Notes: generated from the sequence alone by a model not told the origin. A stretch of DNA of 64,000 nt from Bacteroidota bacterium (GCA_018266435.1 JAFEAL010000021.1:1-64000); one strand, 5' to 3'. Counted from the stretch's first letter, positions 7,856 to 17,529 are shown. A program made the numbers and translations.

Positions 7856-8659
7856 TCAATCTGCGTGAAACGGGGGTGCGGTGTCATCTTTTTTGCGTGT
7901 AATACCTAAAAAATGCAAAAAGGTATCTCCGCGCAAGCCCAACCGGATCGTTTCTAACGGGATGATCTCATTGGGTGCAATATTGCCCAGGTTTACATTA
8001 GCCCCCAGCAGTTGAATGAACCAAACCTGCTGAGCTTTTTGAGGGGCCTCCCAAATGATTTTCTCAAACGGAATTTTGGTCAGGATTTCTTGCACTAAAC
8101 CCGATCTTACTTCTCCGGTTGAACGGAACAAGCCCACGTTTCCGCCTTCGCGTGCTTCGCCTATCACTTTCCACGCACCGGCTTGCAGTTCTTGCTGCAT
8201 CAACTCAATCCATTTGTACGGTGGAATAATTTTGTCAGCATCTTTTGAGCCCACTTCGCTGAGAACCGTAACTTGCTTTGACAGTTTAGAAATGTATTCT
8301 AGTTTTTTGTCGTGGTCCAAATCAATTGAACCATCAGATACTTCGGCATACTGAAGGCCAAATTGATCCAATACTTTTTGGTAGTCATCAAACTGATTAC
8401 GGATGACAAATGCTTCAAACAATGTTCCGCCAAAATAACAAGGTACACCTGCCTCGTGATAGATTTTTATTTTGTCTTTGAGCTTAGGAGTAACGTATGA
8501 GGTAGCCCATCCTAGTTTGACAATGTCAACATGCTCTGACGCAATGCTCATAAAATCTTCGGCTTCGCGCACGCTCAGGCCTTTGTCCATGGCCATCGTA
8601 TAGCCCGATTGCCTGGGCTTTATTGTGCGCTCGGGTAGTTTGGTTAAATGGTAGTTCAT
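7856..8659 (-). CDS. comA: Phosphosulfolactate synthase (ComA family)
   Basis: A 267-residue protein resembling phosphosulfolactate synthase throughout. The family adds sulfite to phosphoenolpyruvate to give (R)-phosphosulfolactate, the first step of coenzyme M synthesis in methanogens. Family-like segments include DIVKLGWATSY (about 45-55), the GGTLFEAF loop, EVSDGSIDL, SEVGSKD, the acidic REGGNVGLFRSTG loop and LGANVNLGNIAP near the C-terminus, forming a TIM-barrel core. No signal peptide. The later genes comB and comC are absent nearby. In Bacteroidota the sulfonate may feed sulfolactate or sulfonolipid metabolism, but that is inference. Its start overlaps the TPR gene's stop by four bases (ATGA), implying translational coupling. 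Confidence 0.88.
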   Translation of the reverse strand: MNYHLTKLPERTIKPRQSGYTMAMDKGLSVREAEDFMSIASEHVDIVKLGWATSYVTPKLKDKIKIYHEAGVPCYFGGTLFEAFVIRNQFDDYQKVLDQFGLQYAEVSDGSIDLDHDKKLEYISKLSKQVTVLSEVGSKDADKIIPPYKWIELMQQELQAGAWKVIGEAREGGNVGLFRSTGEVRSGLVQEILTKIPFEKIIWEAPQKAQQVWFIQLLGANVNLGNIAPNEIIPLETIRLGLRGDTFLHFLGITRKKDDTAPPFHAD

Positions 8660-10068
8660 TGCAGGTTTTCTTTTCGGTATTGATCAATGATGGTGAAAAG
8701 TGCTTTTTGAGTAGCCAGTTTTGGAAAGAACTCAAAGAGGGTTTGGTGTGCGTTAAAATTTAGGTTCAGGCCCAGTTCCAAATGGGTAATAGCCTCTTTA
8801 AATTTTCCGGCTTCAATCAGGTACGCAGTCATGCGGTAAAGAAAGTCAGCATCGTTGGGCAGTTCTTGCATGCCTTGTTGCAGCACGTCAATGGCTTTGA
8901 GAGGTTCGCCTTGTTCAAAATAAATAAATGACCAGTTTAGCCAGGTTTCTTTATCGCCCGGGTCAAGGTGGGCAGCTTCTTCGTACGCGCTGATACTCGA
9001 AATGATATTACCAATTTTGTATTCGGCATGAGCAGCGGCTTTCCAGTATTCTGCGTTATCGTTATTGAGTTTAATTGCTTTGTTAAAAAAGTGTAAGGCC
9101 TGATACCACTTTTCCTGTTTCTCCAGGCAATTGCCCGCACCAAAAATGGCCTCATCGTACATGGGGTCGAGCTTACATGATTTTTGAAAGTATTTTAACC
9201 CCAGATCATATTGACCCATGCCTTCATAAGCGGCACCGATGCAGCAATACACTTCAGGGCTTGGTCCTTCTATCTCTTTGGTTTTTTTAAATTCACTAAG
9301 TGCTTCGCTGAATTTTTCTAAGTTCATCAGCGAGTTGCCCATATTAAACCGGGCCGATGCAAAATTGTCATCAATGGCCAACGCGTATTCGTAAGCTTCA
9401 ATGGCTTCTTCAAACTGTCCCAATTTATTGTGAATGATGCCTAAGTTGTACCAGGCAGCCGTTGAGTAGGGATCTTCGTCAATAAATTTTTTGTAGTAGG
9501 TGAGGCTGTTTTCTAATTGCCCTACGATGTCCAGGCAAAAGGCCAATTCATACAATGATCCTTCGTGAGAAATGTTCAGCTCAATCGATTTTTTATAATA
9601 AGCGATGGCGTGGTCATAGTCTTCCAGGCTTTGGTAAGAGAGACCAATGTTATAATACAAATCATCATGGCCTTCGTCTGCAAAGGAAAGAGCTTCTTCA
9701 TACAAGGCAATGGCCTCGTGATGTTTGCCTTGCAGCGAACGTACCGAGCCCATGGTTAAATATATTTCCAGGTCATAAGGGTGTAACTGCCTGGCTTCTT
9801 CGAGCAACTCAAGAGCTTCATCGTATTGCTTGAGGTGAGACAGCACCTGTGCTTTTACCGATAAGAGATCTGAGGAAAAAGGAAAAAGATTAATGGCTGC
9901 ATCTACCGCGGTTAATGCTTTTTTAAATTTAGAATTGGCGAGGTAATGATCAATGATGATTTCGTAAGAGTCAATATCGAAATAGACATTCGTATTTTTA
10001 CGGAGACTCTCTTCGTAGCGCCTGACCAACTCGTCTTCTTCTTCTCGTTTTCTGGATTCCTGAGGCAT
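8656..10068 (-). CDS. TPR-repeat protein coupled to comA
   Basis: A 470-residue protein built almost wholly of tetratricopeptide repeats from about residue 30 to the end (roughly eleven), with motifs such as AWYNLGIIHNKLGQFEEAIEA. There is no signal peptide or membrane segment, so it should be a cytoplasmic scaffold. The N-terminus is highly charged (RKREEEDELVRRYEE). It is the first gene of a two-gene unit with comA, with a four-base stop/start overlap. The coupling suggests related use with the sulfonate enzyme, but no partner can be named from sequence. Confidence 0.9.
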   Translation of the reverse strand: MPQESRKREEEDELVRRYEESLRKNTNVYFDIDSYEIIIDHYLANSKFKKALTAVDAAINLFPFSSDLLSVKAQVLSHLKQYDEALELLEEARQLHPYDLEIYLTMGSVRSLQGKHHEAIALYEEALSFADEGHDDLYYNIGLSYQSLEDYDHAIAYYKKSIELNISHEGSLYELAFCLDIVGQLENSLTYYKKFIDEDPYSTAAWYNLGIIHNKLGQFEEAIEAYEYALAIDDNFASARFNMGNSLMNLEKFSEALSEFKKTKEIEGPSPEVYCCIGAAYEGMGQYDLGLKYFQKSCKLDPMYDEAIFGAGNCLEKQEKWYQALHFFNKAIKLNNDNAEYWKAAAHAEYKIGNIISSISAYEEAAHLDPGDKETWLNWSFIYFEQGEPLKAIDVLQQGMQELPNDADFLYRMTAYLIEAGKFKEAITHLELGLNLNFNAHQTLFEFFPKLATQKALFTIIDQYRKENLQ

Positions 10069-10132
10069 CGGGCCAATCGTTTGCCTAAATTAATTAAAAA
10101 TTGAAGTACAAAAAATAGGCTGTCTGTACACG

Positions 10133-10163
10133 CAAAGTTGTACGTTAAAATAATCAACTGCAA
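10133..10163 (-). promoter_or_regulatory. Putative promoter of the TPR-comA unit
   Basis: On the minus strand TTG (10161-10163) is followed after 20 bases by CAACTTTG (10133-10140), one mismatch from TAnnTTTG. The spacing fits the Bacteroidota -33/-7 pattern; the leader would be about 60 bases. Confidence 0.45.
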
Positions 10164-10181
10164 GTTGACATTACCAAATGT

Positions 10182-11153
10182 TTATTGTAAATGACGGTAG
10201 TAGGGGCAGCACCAATCCAGAGTTTCGTCCAATGACCGGTAATGTTGTCCGAGTTGGTCAACCGATTTTTTATTTTTATAAAAAAATACTTCGCGCGCCA
10301 TTTTTGCCGATTGCCGGCTGATCAGCGGCTCACGGGCCGTAAGCCGGCATCTCAGTTCTTCCAGCCAGGCTATCAGGCCAATAATTTTTAGCGGCACCTT
10401 GATTGATGGTCCTTTTTTATTGAGGCGACCGGCAATTTTATCCATCAAAGTTTTCATTTCAATAGATCCTGCACAGGCTATGAATTTTTCGCCAAGATTT
10501 TTTTTATAAACTGCAAAGACCAATTGGGCCACATCGCGCGCATCCACATAGTTGATGGTGGCCTCGCTATAAAATTTTCGTTCATTCAATACATAATTGA
10601 AGAGCTGAGCGCTGCTTTTATAGCGGTTAGCCGGAGCCAAAATAACTGACGGACAAATAATGCTGACCGACAACCCTTCTTCCTGCCCCCGGTAAACTTC
10701 CAACTCGGCCAAATATTTTGATTGGGCATAATCTGAATTGATGTCACTCTCAGACCACTTACTCTCTTCATCAATTTCAGTCACTCCTTTTTTTCGACCC
10801 AGAGCAGCTACTGAACTGATAAAAATTAAGCGTGGAATTTGAAGTTTCACGCAAGCATTTACCACATTTCGGGTTCCTTCTACATTAATGGAAAAAATTT
10901 TTCTTTTGAGTTGCGGATCAAACGACACAAGTGCGGCTGCATGGATGACGGTGTGCGCACCTTTAAGCGATTCAAGCAGGGATAAGCTATCGGTAACATC
11001 AGCTTCGCGCCATGTTATGTTTGTTGCAATATCCTGAAGCAACTGCAGGTTGCTATTGCTACGGTGGATTGCAAGCACCGATTCGCCCGAAGAAATAAAT
11101 TCCCGAGTGATATAATTTCCAAGCAAACCGTTGGCACCGGTAATGGCGATCAT
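10182..11153 (-). CDS. NAD(P)-dependent epimerase/dehydratase (extended SDR)
   Basis: A 323-residue extended short-chain dehydrogenase. The Rossmann motif is GANGLLG (residues 6-12), and the catalytic triad is S114 (ISS), Y142 and K146 (YAQSK). It resembles dihydroflavonol-reductase or 3-beta-hydroxysteroid-dehydrogenase-like proteins that act on nucleotide sugars or small carbonyls; the substrate cannot be told. It is the last gene of the polysaccharide export cluster, 3 bases after the phosphatase gene, so modification of a sugar precursor is plausible, but membership could be incidental. Cytoplasmic. Confidence 0.88.
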   Translation of the reverse strand: MIAITGANGLLGNYITREFISSGESVLAIHRSNSNLQLLQDIATNITWREADVTDSLSLLESLKGAHTVIHAAALVSFDPQLKRKIFSINVEGTRNVVNACVKLQIPRLIFISSVAALGRKKGVTEIDEESKWSESDINSDYAQSKYLAELEVYRGQEEGLSVSIICPSVILAPANRYKSSAQLFNYVLNERKFYSEATINYVDARDVAQLVFAVYKKNLGEKFIACAGSIEMKTLMDKIAGRLNKKGPSIKVPLKIIGLIAWLEELRCRLTAREPLISRQSAKMAREVFFYKNKKSVDQLGQHYRSLDETLDWCCPYYRHLQ

Positions 11154-11156
11154 AAA

Positions 11157-11873
11157 TTAAAGTTGGTAATTAAGCAATGGCAGCTCCAATGCCTTTTTAA
11201 AATGTCTTGTTTTCATAGCATCGGCAATTGGCTCGATATGTTTTTCTGAATGGCAATCCGATCCTAAAAAACTTATCCACCGATTGTCCACTATTTGTTG
11301 AGCTAATCTTCTAACAGTTTTATTATAATAATCTGTAAATGACATGGTGTTGACCTGAAGCAAAACACCGCGTGAAAATAAATCTTCTGCTTTCTGTAAT
11401 GTCATAAACAAGTAGCGTTCCGGGTGGGCCAATACGGGTTTATAACCCAACGTAAAAAGTTTAAAAATAAAATCATTGAGTTGGTACGGTTCAGACATAT
11501 AATTCATTTCAAACAGAAAGTAATTATTACCAAAAGTCATTACGGGTTTATGATCGTTTACATGATTGATTAACCAGGTGTCGAGGTAATACTCTGCAGC
11601 TATTTCAATTTGTACGGGCAGGTGGTGCTGATCTAAAACAGTTTTCAGTTCAGTCCATTTTTTTTCGATGCCTTCGGGTGTATTGTGATACCTGTCGCTT
11701 TTAATATGCGGGGTAGTAATAAATTTTTGATAGCCCAGGTCGTGCAACTGGCGGATCACCCGTATGGCTTCGTCAAAGTCGGCTACGCCATCGTCTAACC
11801 CGGGCAAAAGGTGCGAGTGGAGGTCAACCCGTAACGGATTTTGAGTTGTATTTTTTTTTAAAAATGAGAACAC
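11157..11873 (-). CDS. CpsB/YwqE-type tyrosine-protein phosphatase (PHP fold)
   Basis: A 238-residue metal-dependent phosphatase of the PHP family. DLHSHLLPGLDDG at 17-29 supplies H19 and H21, HPERY is near residue 145, and GSDCHS near the C-terminus supplies further metal ligands. Such enzymes remove phosphate from the tyrosine cluster of Wzc-type kinases and so control chain length and export of capsule or exopolysaccharide. The cognate kinase gene is directly upstream (18-base gap), which supports the assignment. Cytoplasmic. Confidence 0.93.
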   Translation of the reverse strand: MFSFLKKNTTQNPLRVDLHSHLLPGLDDGVADFDEAIRVIRQLHDLGYQKFITTPHIKSDRYHNTPEGIEKKWTELKTVLDQHHLPVQIEIAAEYYLDTWLINHVNDHKPVMTFGNNYFLFEMNYMSEPYQLNDFIFKLFTLGYKPVLAHPERYLFMTLQKAEDLFSRGVLLQVNTMSFTDYYNKTVRRLAQQIVDNRWISFLGSDCHSEKHIEPIADAMKTRHFKKALELPLLNYQL

Positions 11874-11891
11874 TGCGTTTAGCCAAGGAGG

Positions 11892-14186
11892 TTAAGATTT
11901 CTTATTTGGCGCATCAACATAATACCCGTAACCATACGCTTTACCCAGCGGGGGTAATGCGTTCAGCACTACGGCTACATGATTAATTTTGTTAACGGAC
12001 TTAATCCGTTCAATATTTTTCAAGTATTCTTTTTTAGAATAATTTGCCCGCACCACGTAAATGGAAATGTCAGATTTATTCATGGCTATGATTCCGTCTG
12101 TTACTAACCCTGCCGGAGGCGTATCCAGAATGAGGTAGTCGTATTCTTGTTTCAACTCATCTATCAGCAACGAAAATTCTCCGTTTAAAAGAAGTTCAGA
12201 AGGATTGGGTGGATGTGGACCCGAAGGAAGGAAAGTCAGGTTTTCAACTTCCGTAGGCCGGAGGCAATCTTGTAAGGTGTGTTTTTTGATCAGCACCGTA
12301 CTTACTCCTTTAACAGCATCTTCTTCTGAAGTAAAAAAAGGTTTTTTTAGTTTTCGCATATCCAAGTCGATCAGCACTACTTTTTTCTTAGACATGGCCA
12401 GTATTCCGCCAAGGTTGGCTGCCAAAAAAGATTTTCCTTCACCCGAAACAGTTGAAGTAATGGTGATAATTTTTTTATTTCCGCCTGAGGTAAAAAAATC
12501 AAGATTGGTGCGTAGAGAGCGAATGGCTTCACTGATCATTGATTTTGGATGGTCTATAATGTGAAGCGCAGAAACACTGGAACTTCGCGAGGCGGGAATG
12601 ATGCCGAGCAGAGGTGCATCAGTTAGTTGTTCAACTTCTTTTGAACTTGTCACAGTATTATCCAGCAAATAGACCAGGCCGATAAAGAAGAGGTTGATCA
12701 CGATGCCGGCCATCAGGCCAATCGTGAGAAAAATAATTTTTCGGGGCCAGGCCGGTGCTGCAGGAAAACTGGCTGAAGAAAGAATTTTAAAATCGGGCGT
12801 AGTGCCTGCCTGGGCAATTTCAAACTGCGCCTTTGACTGCATCATGGACAAATAAAAGTCGGAATAGAGATTATAAAAACGCTGGTTTTTGGTGAAGCGG
12901 GTATTTTTATCAGGCATGGATGTAAATTCTTTTTCCAGTTTTTGCTTTGAACTGTTCAGGTCGGCCAGTGATTTAAGCCAGTTATCTTTTAGCGCACTCA
13001 GGTTAGCGAAGACTTCATCTTTCAGCGTGCTCATTTCTTTTTCTTTTTGGCGAAAGGCAAAAGTATTTTCGTTATAGGATAATGAAAGTCGGTTTCTCGC
13101 GTTGGTTAAAAGCACCAACGCTTCCATTTTTTTATTCAGATAATCGGGAAGGAAAGGGTAGGGCGTGCTGCTCAGTTGATTTTTTCCGGATACCAGGCCC
13201 TCGACTAAGGTATTGATCTCAATTATTTTTTTGTTTAATGAATACCGCTGTGAGTCAATGCGGTTGATTTGCGTAATGGTTCGCTTCATGTCTTGGTTTA
13301 TATCACTGCTTTTGTTTTGGAGCGTAAAGGATTCAAAATAATTTTCATATTCTTCCATTCTTTTTTCTACCTGCGCAAGTTCTTTGTTCAGCCATTCTAT
13401 TTTTTGTTTGTTAGCCAATCGTTGTTGTTCACCGCTGTATAGAATGTACAAGGAGTCAACTTTGTTTACAATATCCCTTGCTTTGCTGCTATTATGGTCT
13501 TTGAATGAAATACGAATGGTATGCGCATTAAAGTTGAGGGGCTCAACGGAAAGGCTTCCAATGATGTAATTCATCAGATGGTCTTTACTGTTGATGATGA
13601 AATAATATTCATTTGGATCTTTTTCGGTGATGGTCGTGAGGTTGGAGACCATTAACACAGCGCCTTCAATTTCTACAGGCTCGTGGTATTTTCCATTTAT
13701 CGGGTTACCACCTTTTCCATAACTAAGTTGAAACGAAGCCGGAGAAGTGGGAGTAAAATAAATGGGAAAATTCTGAGTCTTCTGTGAAGTTCTAACAACT
13801 TTTACCCGGAAGGGTGAGGCTTTATAAATTTCATTGTTGAGCACATTACCTTCACTAAAATACCCTACGCTCAGGTTGAGCGAGTCAATAACTCGGCTCA
13901 AAAACAACTTGGATTTGATTTGTTCAATTTCTCCTGATACGATATCAAGGTTTTGATCTTGAACGACTTTATTGATGCCCAGCTCTGTGGCATCTTGTTT
14001 GATATCCAACTTCAACTCAGACTCAGCTTCAAAAATATCTTTAGTCCACCGGGTTGCTAAATAAGCGGCCAGGTTACAGACCAGAAAAATTATGATAATC
14101 CACCATAATCTTTTTTTAAAAACAGCTTTTAGTTTTTCGAAATCGAAATCATCTGCTTGTTTTTGAATAATCATTGATTTAGCCAT
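11892..14186 (-). CDS. Wzc-like polysaccharide co-polymerase with tyrosine autokinase domain
   Basis: A 764-residue inner-membrane protein combining a Wzz domain and a BY-kinase. TM1 spans about 28-45, a long periplasmic coiled-coil-rich region lies between, and TM2 is about 484-508. The cytoplasmic kinase has Walker A K585 (SGEGKS), Walker A' (VVLIDLDMR, 603-611) and Walker B (YLILDTP, 684-690). The C-terminus carries a short tyrosine cluster, Y751, Y753, Y755 and Y756, the expected autophosphorylation site. It would set polymer length and gate export together with the Wza-like lipoprotein encoded just upstream and the CpsB-type phosphatase just downstream. Confidence 0.96.
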   Translation of the reverse strand: MAKSMIIQKQADDFDFEKLKAVFKKRLWWIIIIFLVCNLAAYLATRWTKDIFEAESELKLDIKQDATELGINKVVQDQNLDIVSGEIEQIKSKLFLSRVIDSLNLSVGYFSEGNVLNNEIYKASPFRVKVVRTSQKTQNFPIYFTPTSPASFQLSYGKGGNPINGKYHEPVEIEGAVLMVSNLTTITEKDPNEYYFIINSKDHLMNYIIGSLSVEPLNFNAHTIRISFKDHNSSKARDIVNKVDSLYILYSGEQQRLANKQKIEWLNKELAQVEKRMEEYENYFESFTLQNKSSDINQDMKRTITQINRIDSQRYSLNKKIIEINTLVEGLVSGKNQLSSTPYPFLPDYLNKKMEALVLLTNARNRLSLSYNENTFAFRQKEKEMSTLKDEVFANLSALKDNWLKSLADLNSSKQKLEKEFTSMPDKNTRFTKNQRFYNLYSDFYLSMMQSKAQFEIAQAGTTPDFKILSSASFPAAPAWPRKIIFLTIGLMAGIVINLFFIGLVYLLDNTVTSSKEVEQLTDAPLLGIIPASRSSSVSALHIIDHPKSMISEAIRSLRTNLDFFTSGGNKKIITITSTVSGEGKSFLAANLGGILAMSKKKVVLIDLDMRKLKKPFFTSEEDAVKGVSTVLIKKHTLQDCLRPTEVENLTFLPSGPHPPNPSELLLNGEFSLLIDELKQEYDYLILDTPPAGLVTDGIIAMNKSDISIYVVRANYSKKEYLKNIERIKSVNKINHVAVVLNALPPLGKAYGYGYYVDAPNKKS

Positions 14187-14200
14187 ACCTGTTATTCAAA

Positions 14201-14959
14201 CTATTTCACCCGGTAAATAAAAATGAGTGAGATCAACGAAAGTAAAAGCGAGCCGATAAAATAATTATCGCGCAGCCCCTCAGAGAAAGGTCTGCGTATG
14301 GGCTCCACATACACAATATCACCGGCTTCTACAATAAGGTTACCCTGCTGAAAACCCTGAATGGTACTGAAGTCAATAGAATACACATGGTTGTTGCGGA
14401 TCAGTTTGATTTTATCGGCCCGTGCATCGTTAGCCACTCCTTTGGATAAGGCTAGTACTTCGGCTACCGTCATACTTTGATTGGTTAGCGGAATGACGTG
14501 CCCTCCGGGCGCCCCCAAAACAATTACCCGTTTGTTTACAAAAGTGAATTGCACAAAGGAGTCAGTAAAGTATTTGGAGTATTCTTTTTGGGCAATTTCT
14601 TCGGCCTGCCTTAAGGTAAGGCCTTCGAGTTTTAATTCACCGATGAGAGGAAGTTTTACGATGCCCGATTGATCGACTAAATAGCTGATGACCTCGTTAG
14701 AAGCATTAGCCGAAGGTGCGGCTTTGCCCGTGTTGGATAAATCCGGGTTAGGGTCTATGAACCGCTCACCCTTGTTTGAGTAAACAGCGAGTTTGAGTAG
14801 ATCGTTTTTTTGAATGATATAGTCTTTCTGTGTAGCCTGTGCTTGTCGTTCAAAAACTTCAACCGGATTGCCTTCGGTAGGCTTAAACATGATGTTTTTC
14901 TTGTACGAAGAGCAAGCGCTCAACAAACTGATGCCACTAAGTAGAATTGCTTTGTACAT
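14201..14959 (-). CDS. Polysaccharide export lipoprotein (Wza-like)
   Basis: A 252-residue export protein with a lipobox ending at C16 (LLSAC). A Poly_export domain lies about 45-130 and a SLBB-like domain about 145-215. A C-terminal hydrophobic helix (about 231-249) ends the protein, as in Bacteroidota homologues. It is shorter than E. coli Wza (379 residues), with fewer repeat domains. It should form the outer-membrane exit channel for the polymer handled by the Wzc-like protein, whose start lies 14 bases downstream. Confidence 0.94.
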   Translation of the reverse strand: MYKAILLSGISLLSACSSYKKNIMFKPTEGNPVEVFERQAQATQKDYIIQKNDLLKLAVYSNKGERFIDPNPDLSNTGKAAPSANASNEVISYLVDQSGIVKLPLIGELKLEGLTLRQAEEIAQKEYSKYFTDSFVQFTFVNKRVIVLGAPGGHVIPLTNQSMTVAEVLALSKGVANDARADKIKLIRNNHVYSIDFSTIQGFQQGNLIVEAGDIVYVEPIRRPFSEGLRDNYFIGSLLLSLISLIFIYRVK

Positions 14960-15030
14960 TCGCAGGGTAACAATTGCCGTGAAATTACGACTTTTTCGGC
15001 TTCCGTTTTAATACCTAAAGACAGAAGCGA

Positions 15031-16137
15031 TTAGGCACCAATATGGTTGATGGCTGAAAGGTATTTGCTGATCACGATTTTCTCATCAAATTCAGTTTCA
15101 ATTTTGTGACGGCCGTTCTTTCCCATTTGTTGAAGTGTATGATCATCGCAGGCTGCCATGATCTCCATTTTTTCGGCCAAGTCATCGGCATCTTTCATTT
15201 GGCAAAGCAACCCGTTAAATCCGTCTTTCACCACATGATGGCAACCGGGCACATCGGTTGTAATAATGGGCTTGGCACTGCTGGCCGCTTCCAGCAAGGT
15301 GCGCGGGGTTCCTTCGCGATACGAGGGCAAAACAATACAATCGGCTTGCTGAATATACGGGCGCACATCTTTAGCCGTTCCCAAATATTCAAATGTTCCC
15401 GATTGAATCCACTCATCAATAACCTCTAATTTTATCCCTCGTGAGTGAACAGGATCTTTGGCTCCTAATATTTGGAATTTTGCCTGAATGCCTTTTGATT
15501 TTAATTTCTTGATGGCCTCCACATACTCCAGAATTCCCTTATCGGTAATCAACCGAGAGACTAATAAAAATGTAAACGGTTTGTTTCGGGAAAATTCAAC
15601 CGGGAGGAACCGGGTTAAATCAACACCAGAACCGGGCAACAAGTCAGTCTTGGTTACGCTCACTAATTTTTTAGTGACAAATAATTGGAGATCGTCAGGA
15701 TTTTGAAAAAATATTTTTTTAGGAAAACGAAAAGCCAACCGGTATAGCGAAATGGCAACTTGCGATACTATATTTTTTTTCAAGAAAATAGTACCCAGCC
15801 CGCACACATTATTGATGGAGGGAATGCGCAGTGAAGCAGCCGCCAACGTACCATATACATTGGGTTTGATGGTATAATGCAAAATGATATCGGGCTTGAC
15901 GGCTTTGTAAATAGAGCGCAGTTCAAAAATCAGCAGAAAATCTTTAACCGGGTTGGCCCCGCGGCTATCCATCTTTACGTCATGGTGGTGGCAACCGGCA
16001 TTTACCAAAAGTGGAGTAAAATCATCGTGTGGAGCAATGGTGTGTACTTCGTGACCCTGATCCAATAATGTTTTAACAAAATTCATCCTGAAATTGTAAA
16101 TATTCCAGGAAGTATTTAATACAATCGCAATTTTCAT
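15031..16137 (-). CDS. Glycosyltransferase family 4
   Basis: A 368-residue GT-B glycosyltransferase counted from the ATG at 16137; a TTG twelve bases upstream is a less likely start. The N-terminal acceptor domain begins MKIAIVLNTSWN. The C-terminal donor domain has FLLVSRLITDKGI and the EX7E motif in EGTPRTLLEAAS, the hallmark of retaining GT4 enzymes that use nucleotide sugars. It is the first gene of the exopolysaccharide operon, 71 bases before the Wza-like gene. It would add one sugar of the lipid-linked repeat on the cytoplasmic face; sugar specificity is unknown. Confidence 0.93.
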   Translation of the reverse strand: MKIAIVLNTSWNIYNFRMNFVKTLLDQGHEVHTIAPHDDFTPLLVNAGCHHHDVKMDSRGANPVKDFLLIFELRSIYKAVKPDIILHYTIKPNVYGTLAAASLRIPSINNVCGLGTIFLKKNIVSQVAISLYRLAFRFPKKIFFQNPDDLQLFVTKKLVSVTKTDLLPGSGVDLTRFLPVEFSRNKPFTFLLVSRLITDKGILEYVEAIKKLKSKGIQAKFQILGAKDPVHSRGIKLEVIDEWIQSGTFEYLGTAKDVRPYIQQADCIVLPSYREGTPRTLLEAASSAKPIITTDVPGCHHVVKDGFNGLLCQMKDADDLAEKMEIMAACDDHTLQQMGKNGRHKIETEFDEKIVISKYLSAINHIGA

Positions 16138-16245
16138 GTTCAGCGCCAACTAAACGGTTTAGGTAATCAATTAAAAGAGTGCTTGAAGACCGGAAATTCT
16201 CTTTTTTTGATTATTCAATTCTACAAAGCTACAAAAAAGTAACCG

Positions 16246-16275
16246 TTGTGATTTGAAATCTGGAAAGTACTTTTG
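16246..16275 (+). promoter_or_regulatory. Putative promoter of hflX
   Basis: TTG (16246-16248), 19 bases, then TACTTTTG (16268-16275) matches the Bacteroidota -33/-7 consensus exactly. The leader would be only about 10 bases before the ATG at 16290. Confidence 0.6.
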
Positions 16276-16289
16276 TTTCTCTAAAAAAT

Positions 16290-17459
16290 ATGAAAAATGA
16301 CGATAAAAATGCGGTATTGATTGCGCTAATCAATTCGCAACGCCCCGATGAAACTACCGAACATCTGGATGAACTGTCTTTTTTGGCTGAAACCATTGGC
16401 ATCAGGTCAGTTCAACGGTTTACCCAAAAACTTCCACACCCCGATGTGCGGTCATTTGTAGGTAAAGGCAAGCTGGAGGAAATAAAAGCCTTTGCCCTGG
16501 CCCATCAAATAAAATATGTGCTGGTGGATGATGACCTGAGTGCCTCGCAGTTGCGAAACTTAGAGAAAGAATTCAATGCCGGTGAAAAAGAATATAAAGT
16601 TCGCATCTATGACCGCTCGCTACTTATTCTTGATATATTTCTAATGCGGGCACAAACCGCTCAGGCACGCACACAAGTAGAACTGGCGATGAACCAATAC
16701 CTGCTTCCCCGCCTCACCCGGATGTGGACACACTTGGAGCGCCAGCGGGGCGGCACCGGAACAAGGGGCGGAGCCGGGGAAAAAGAAATTGAAACCGACC
16801 GCAGGGTGATACGGGATCAGATTTCAAAACTAAAAGAAGAACTAAAAAAAATTGAACGACAGCGTCAGACCCAACGCAAATCGCGCGAAGGTATTGTGCG
16901 GGTAGCTTTAGTAGGATATACCAACGTAGGCAAAAGCACTCTGATGAACTTACTTTCAAAAGCAGATGTAAAAGCCGAAAATAAATTATTTGCTACAGTA
17001 GATGCTACCGTGCGTAAAGTGGTGATCGGAAATTTGCCTTTTCTGCTTTCTGATACGGTAGGGTTCATTCGCAAGCTTCCTCATCACCTGATTGAATCAT
17101 TTAAGTCAACGCTGGATGAAGTGCGTGAGGCAGATTTATTGCTTCACGTGGTAGATGCCGCCCATCCTTTTCACGACAACCAAATTGAAATAGTAAAAAA
17201 AACATTGGCCGAACTGGGTGCTGGAAATATCCCGGTAATACTGGTGCTTAATAAAATTGACCAACTGAGAAGTATAAAGGATGGGGTAAAACTAGATCAA
17301 TTGAAAGGCTATTATCGTGAGCAGGGGTTTGATCAGGTTGTATTTATTTCAGCTACTCAAAAAGAAAATATTGAAGAACTCCGTCAATTGATTTTTGAGA
17401 AGGTAAAGAAAAAGCATTTGATGATTTATCCTAATTACCTGGTTGCTGACTATCAATAA
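16290..17459 (+). CDS. hflX: Ribosome-associated GTPase HflX
   Basis: A 389-residue HflX-type GTPase, known to split stalled or hibernating 70S ribosomes during stress. The N-terminal HflX domain (about 1-165) contains the characteristic VGKGKLEE and the glycine-rich loop RQRGGTGTRGGAGE. A coiled-coil linker follows. The G domain has P-loop K215 (GYTNVGKST), DTVGFI (G3) and NKID (G4). Cytoplasmic. It is divergent from the polysaccharide operon and has its own promoter; a hairpin directly after the stop codon separates it from the converging receptor gene. Confidence 0.96.
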   Translation: MKNDDKNAVLIALINSQRPDETTEHLDELSFLAETIGIRSVQRFTQKLPHPDVRSFVGKGKLEEIKAFALAHQIKYVLVDDDLSASQLRNLEKEFNAGEKEYKVRIYDRSLLILDIFLMRAQTAQARTQVELAMNQYLLPRLTRMWTHLERQRGGTGTRGGAGEKEIETDRRVIRDQISKLKEELKKIERQRQTQRKSREGIVRVALVGYTNVGKSTLMNLLSKADVKAENKLFATVDATVRKVVIGNLPFLLSDTVGFIRKLPHHLIESFKSTLDEVREADLLLHVVDAAHPFHDNQIEIVKKTLAELGAGNIPVILVLNKIDQLRSIKDGVKLDQLKGYYREQGFDQVVFISATQKENIEELRQLIFEKVKKKHLMIYPNYLVADYQ

Positions 17460-17462
17460 AAA

Positions 17463-17509
17463 ACCGCAGGCATCCAAACCTAAACATCTAAGGTTTTTCT
17501 GCCTGCGGT
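17463..17509 (-). terminator. Long hairpin terminator between hflX and the receptor gene
   Basis: Perfect 10-bp arms ACCGCAGGCA (17463-17472) and TGCCTGCGGT (17500-17509), with an inner AAACCT/AGGTTT stem. The T-tract follows on the minus strand, so it best serves the TonB-dependent receptor gene, but the hairpin may also stop hflX transcripts. Confidence 0.85.
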
Positions 17510-17529
17510 AAACAAACTAAACTCCTATT

